8,378 bases of DNA from Deinococcus sp. (GTDB taxonomy: Bacteria; Deinococcota; Deinococci; Deinococcales; Deinococcaceae), in NCBI GenBank assembly GCA_028287665.1, contig JAQBPF010000233.1, forward strand, positions 1-8,378, in the 5' to 3' direction. A program made the translations under genes and the position numbers. Below the pieces are notes generated by a model. It was not told the origin of the DNA and searched no databases. It worked only from the letters and a program-made list of their open reading frames with translations. Shown piece by piece: positions 7,541-8,378 of the stretch; the first letter of the stretch is position 1; each line of letters begins with the position of its first letter.

Positions 7541-8047
7541 ATGAACCGCACCCGCCTGACCCTTCTGCTGCCCGCCTTGACCCTCGCGCTCGCCGCCTGT
7601 GGAAGCAAAGGGATCGAGGGCCTGCAAACCTTTACCTATGCCGCAGGCGACCACCGCAGCGGCTCTCTGGTGTACGCCGAGAACCCACCCGCAGGCGGCG
7701 CGCACAACGCCGTCTGGCAAAACTGCGGCGTGTATTCTCAGCCCCTCTACAACGAATACGCCGTCCACAGCATGGAACACGGCGCGGTCTGGATCACGTA
7801 CCGCCCTGATCTGGACGCCGCTTCGGTGGATCAACTGAAGAAACTCGTAGACGGCAGGACGTACACGCTGCTCAGCCCCTATCCCAATCTGCCCTCCCCG
7901 GTGGTGGCGAGCGCGTGGGGCGCACAGGTCAAGGTAGACAAGGCCGACGACAGCCGCCTCAAAGCCTTTTTAGACAAATATGAACAGGGCGCGACGGCCC
8001 CCGAACGCGGCGCATCCTGCTCTGGCGGGTACGCAGACACCCAGTAG
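7541..8047 (+). CDS. DUF3105-family lipoprotein with conserved His/Cys motifs
   Basis: A 168-residue protein with a lipoprotein signal: R3 and R5, a hydrophobic core, and a lipobox LAAC ending at C20, so it is probably lipidated and membrane-anchored outside the cytoplasm. The rest matches the DUF3105 pattern as I know it: PPAGGAHN (49-56), W59-QNCGVY (60-65), [17 protein letters not shown] (73-89), then [18 protein letters not shown] (110-127). Function is not established for the family. H55, C62, H76, E79 and H80 are candidate metal ligands; H76-S-M-E79-H80 fits HxxEH, though the protein is too small for a pitrilysin-type peptidase. C160 near the C-terminus might pair with C62. The start is ATG 7541 from the signal peptide and the -10. 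It is divergent from the exonuclease gene with 103 bases between starts. Confidence 0.88.
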   Translation: MNRTRLTLLLPALTLALAACGSKGIEGLQTFTYAAGDHRSGSLVYAENPPAGGAHNAVWQNCGVYSQPLYNEYAVHSMEHGAVWITYRPDLDAASVDQLKKLVDGRTYTLLSPYPNLPSPVVASAWGAQVKVDKADDSRLKAFLDKYEQGATAPERGASCSGGYADTQ

Positions 8048-8127
8048 GGAGAGTAGGAAACTGCGGCCTCCGTGCATCCATAGCTCAGAGTCTAATTTGA
8101 ATCGTGGATTTTTAGGAAGCTGTCTTT

Positions 8128-8131
8128 AGGA
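8128..8131 (+). promoter_or_regulatory. Ribosome binding site of the DUF4303-like gene
   Basis: AGGA, 5 bases before ATG 8137. It chooses that ATG over the one at 8133, whose frame stops after seven codons. The preceding 80 bases (8048-8127) become AT-rich but show no clear promoter or terminator. Confidence 0.6.
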
Positions 8132-8136
8132 TATGA

Positions 8137-8378
8137 ATGGCAATCGATTTAATTAATTTTAGCGACATTCTTGATCAATGCCTTGATACATATATCCCCG
8201 CTCTTTTGGAAGAAGTGAAGGAAAGACATATCTATTCGCTGGGATTGTATACTTCCAGCGAGTTCCTTTACGTCTCTCCAACTGCCAACACAGTAGAGTC
8301 TCTGAATAATTCGAAGCGAAAAGTTTCACCGACGAGTTTTTCTCTAAAATGGTCTGTACCTGATTGGGAATACCATAA
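8137..8378 (+). CDS. DUF4303-like protein, 5' fragment cut by the window edge
   Basis: The first 80 residues of a gene continuing past the right edge. It starts MAIDLINFSD, followed by an amphipathic helix (about 8-31) and then strands: IYSLGLYTSSEFLYVSPTAN (32-51) and FSLKWSVPDWEYH (68-80). The order Y-SLGLYTS, then P-AN-T-E, then L-KWS-PDWEYH matches my memory of the DUF4303 family, which often sits beside polymorphic toxins and is thought to include immunity proteins; that role is inferred from other genomes, and no toxin is visible here. Base composition is the striking point: about 41-42% G+C from 8161 to the end, with AT-ending codons such as TTA, ATT, AAT and TTT, against about two-thirds G+C in the other genes. 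This suggests recent horizontal transfer. Confidence 0.7.
   Translation, partial: MAIDLINFSDILDQCLDTYIPALLEEVKERHIYSLGLYTSSEFLYVSPTANTVESLNNSKRKVSPTSFSLKWSVPDWEYH

Noticed and set aside
8081..8104. tRNA-like words TAGCTCAGAG and TTTGAATC close together
   Set aside because: They resemble D-arm and T-arm sequences but are only about 16 bases apart, with no acceptor stem or anticodon arm. They could at most be a scrap of a tRNA attachment site at the composition boundary.

Overview
The window looks like chromosomal DNA of a Deinococcus-type bacterium (Deinococcota). Coding regions are GC-rich, roughly two-thirds G+C by eye. The proteins read like those of a diderm with an LptA/OstA-type periplasmic system. 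At least five genes have a TANNNT -10 hexamer only 6-8 nt before the start codon, the leaderless-promoter layout described as abundant in Deinococcus. The genus assignment is inferred from these traits, not from a database match.

Layout, left to right. A glutaryl-CoA dehydrogenase gene reads leftward and is cut by the left edge (1-751). A TatD-family metal-dependent hydrolase also reads leftward (922-1704). From 1956 to 4622 three rightward genes form a probable envelope operon: an LptC-like single-anchor protein, an LptA/OstA-like secreted protein, and a second, paralogous OstA-like protein with a proline-rich linker. A short intergenic block follows (4623-4784) with two G/C-rich hairpins. 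Next is a universal stress protein gene (leftward, 4785-5273). It is divergent from a beta-CASP metallo-beta-lactamase-fold ribonuclease gene (rightward, 5379-6854), and both appear leaderless. A DEDDh 3'-5' exonuclease gene (leftward, 6862-about 7437) meets the ribonuclease gene tail to tail. Divergent from the exonuclease is a DUF3105 lipoprotein gene (7541-8047). The right edge cuts a DUF4303-like gene (8137 onward) whose base composition falls to about 41-42% G+C.

How the genes fit together. The only clear functional cluster is the LptC/LptA-like trio. It is notable because Deinococcus has an outer membrane but is reported to lack lipopolysaccharide, so the cargo of this system is an open question. 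The flanking genes are housekeeping or stress genes: acyl-CoA oxidation, nucleases, a stress protein. The AT-rich DUF4303 fragment looks like the start of an accessory or horizontally acquired segment beyond the right edge. No gene-free stretch exceeds 300 bases; the longest is 1705-1955. I saw no rRNA, tRNA, CRISPR array or transposase.
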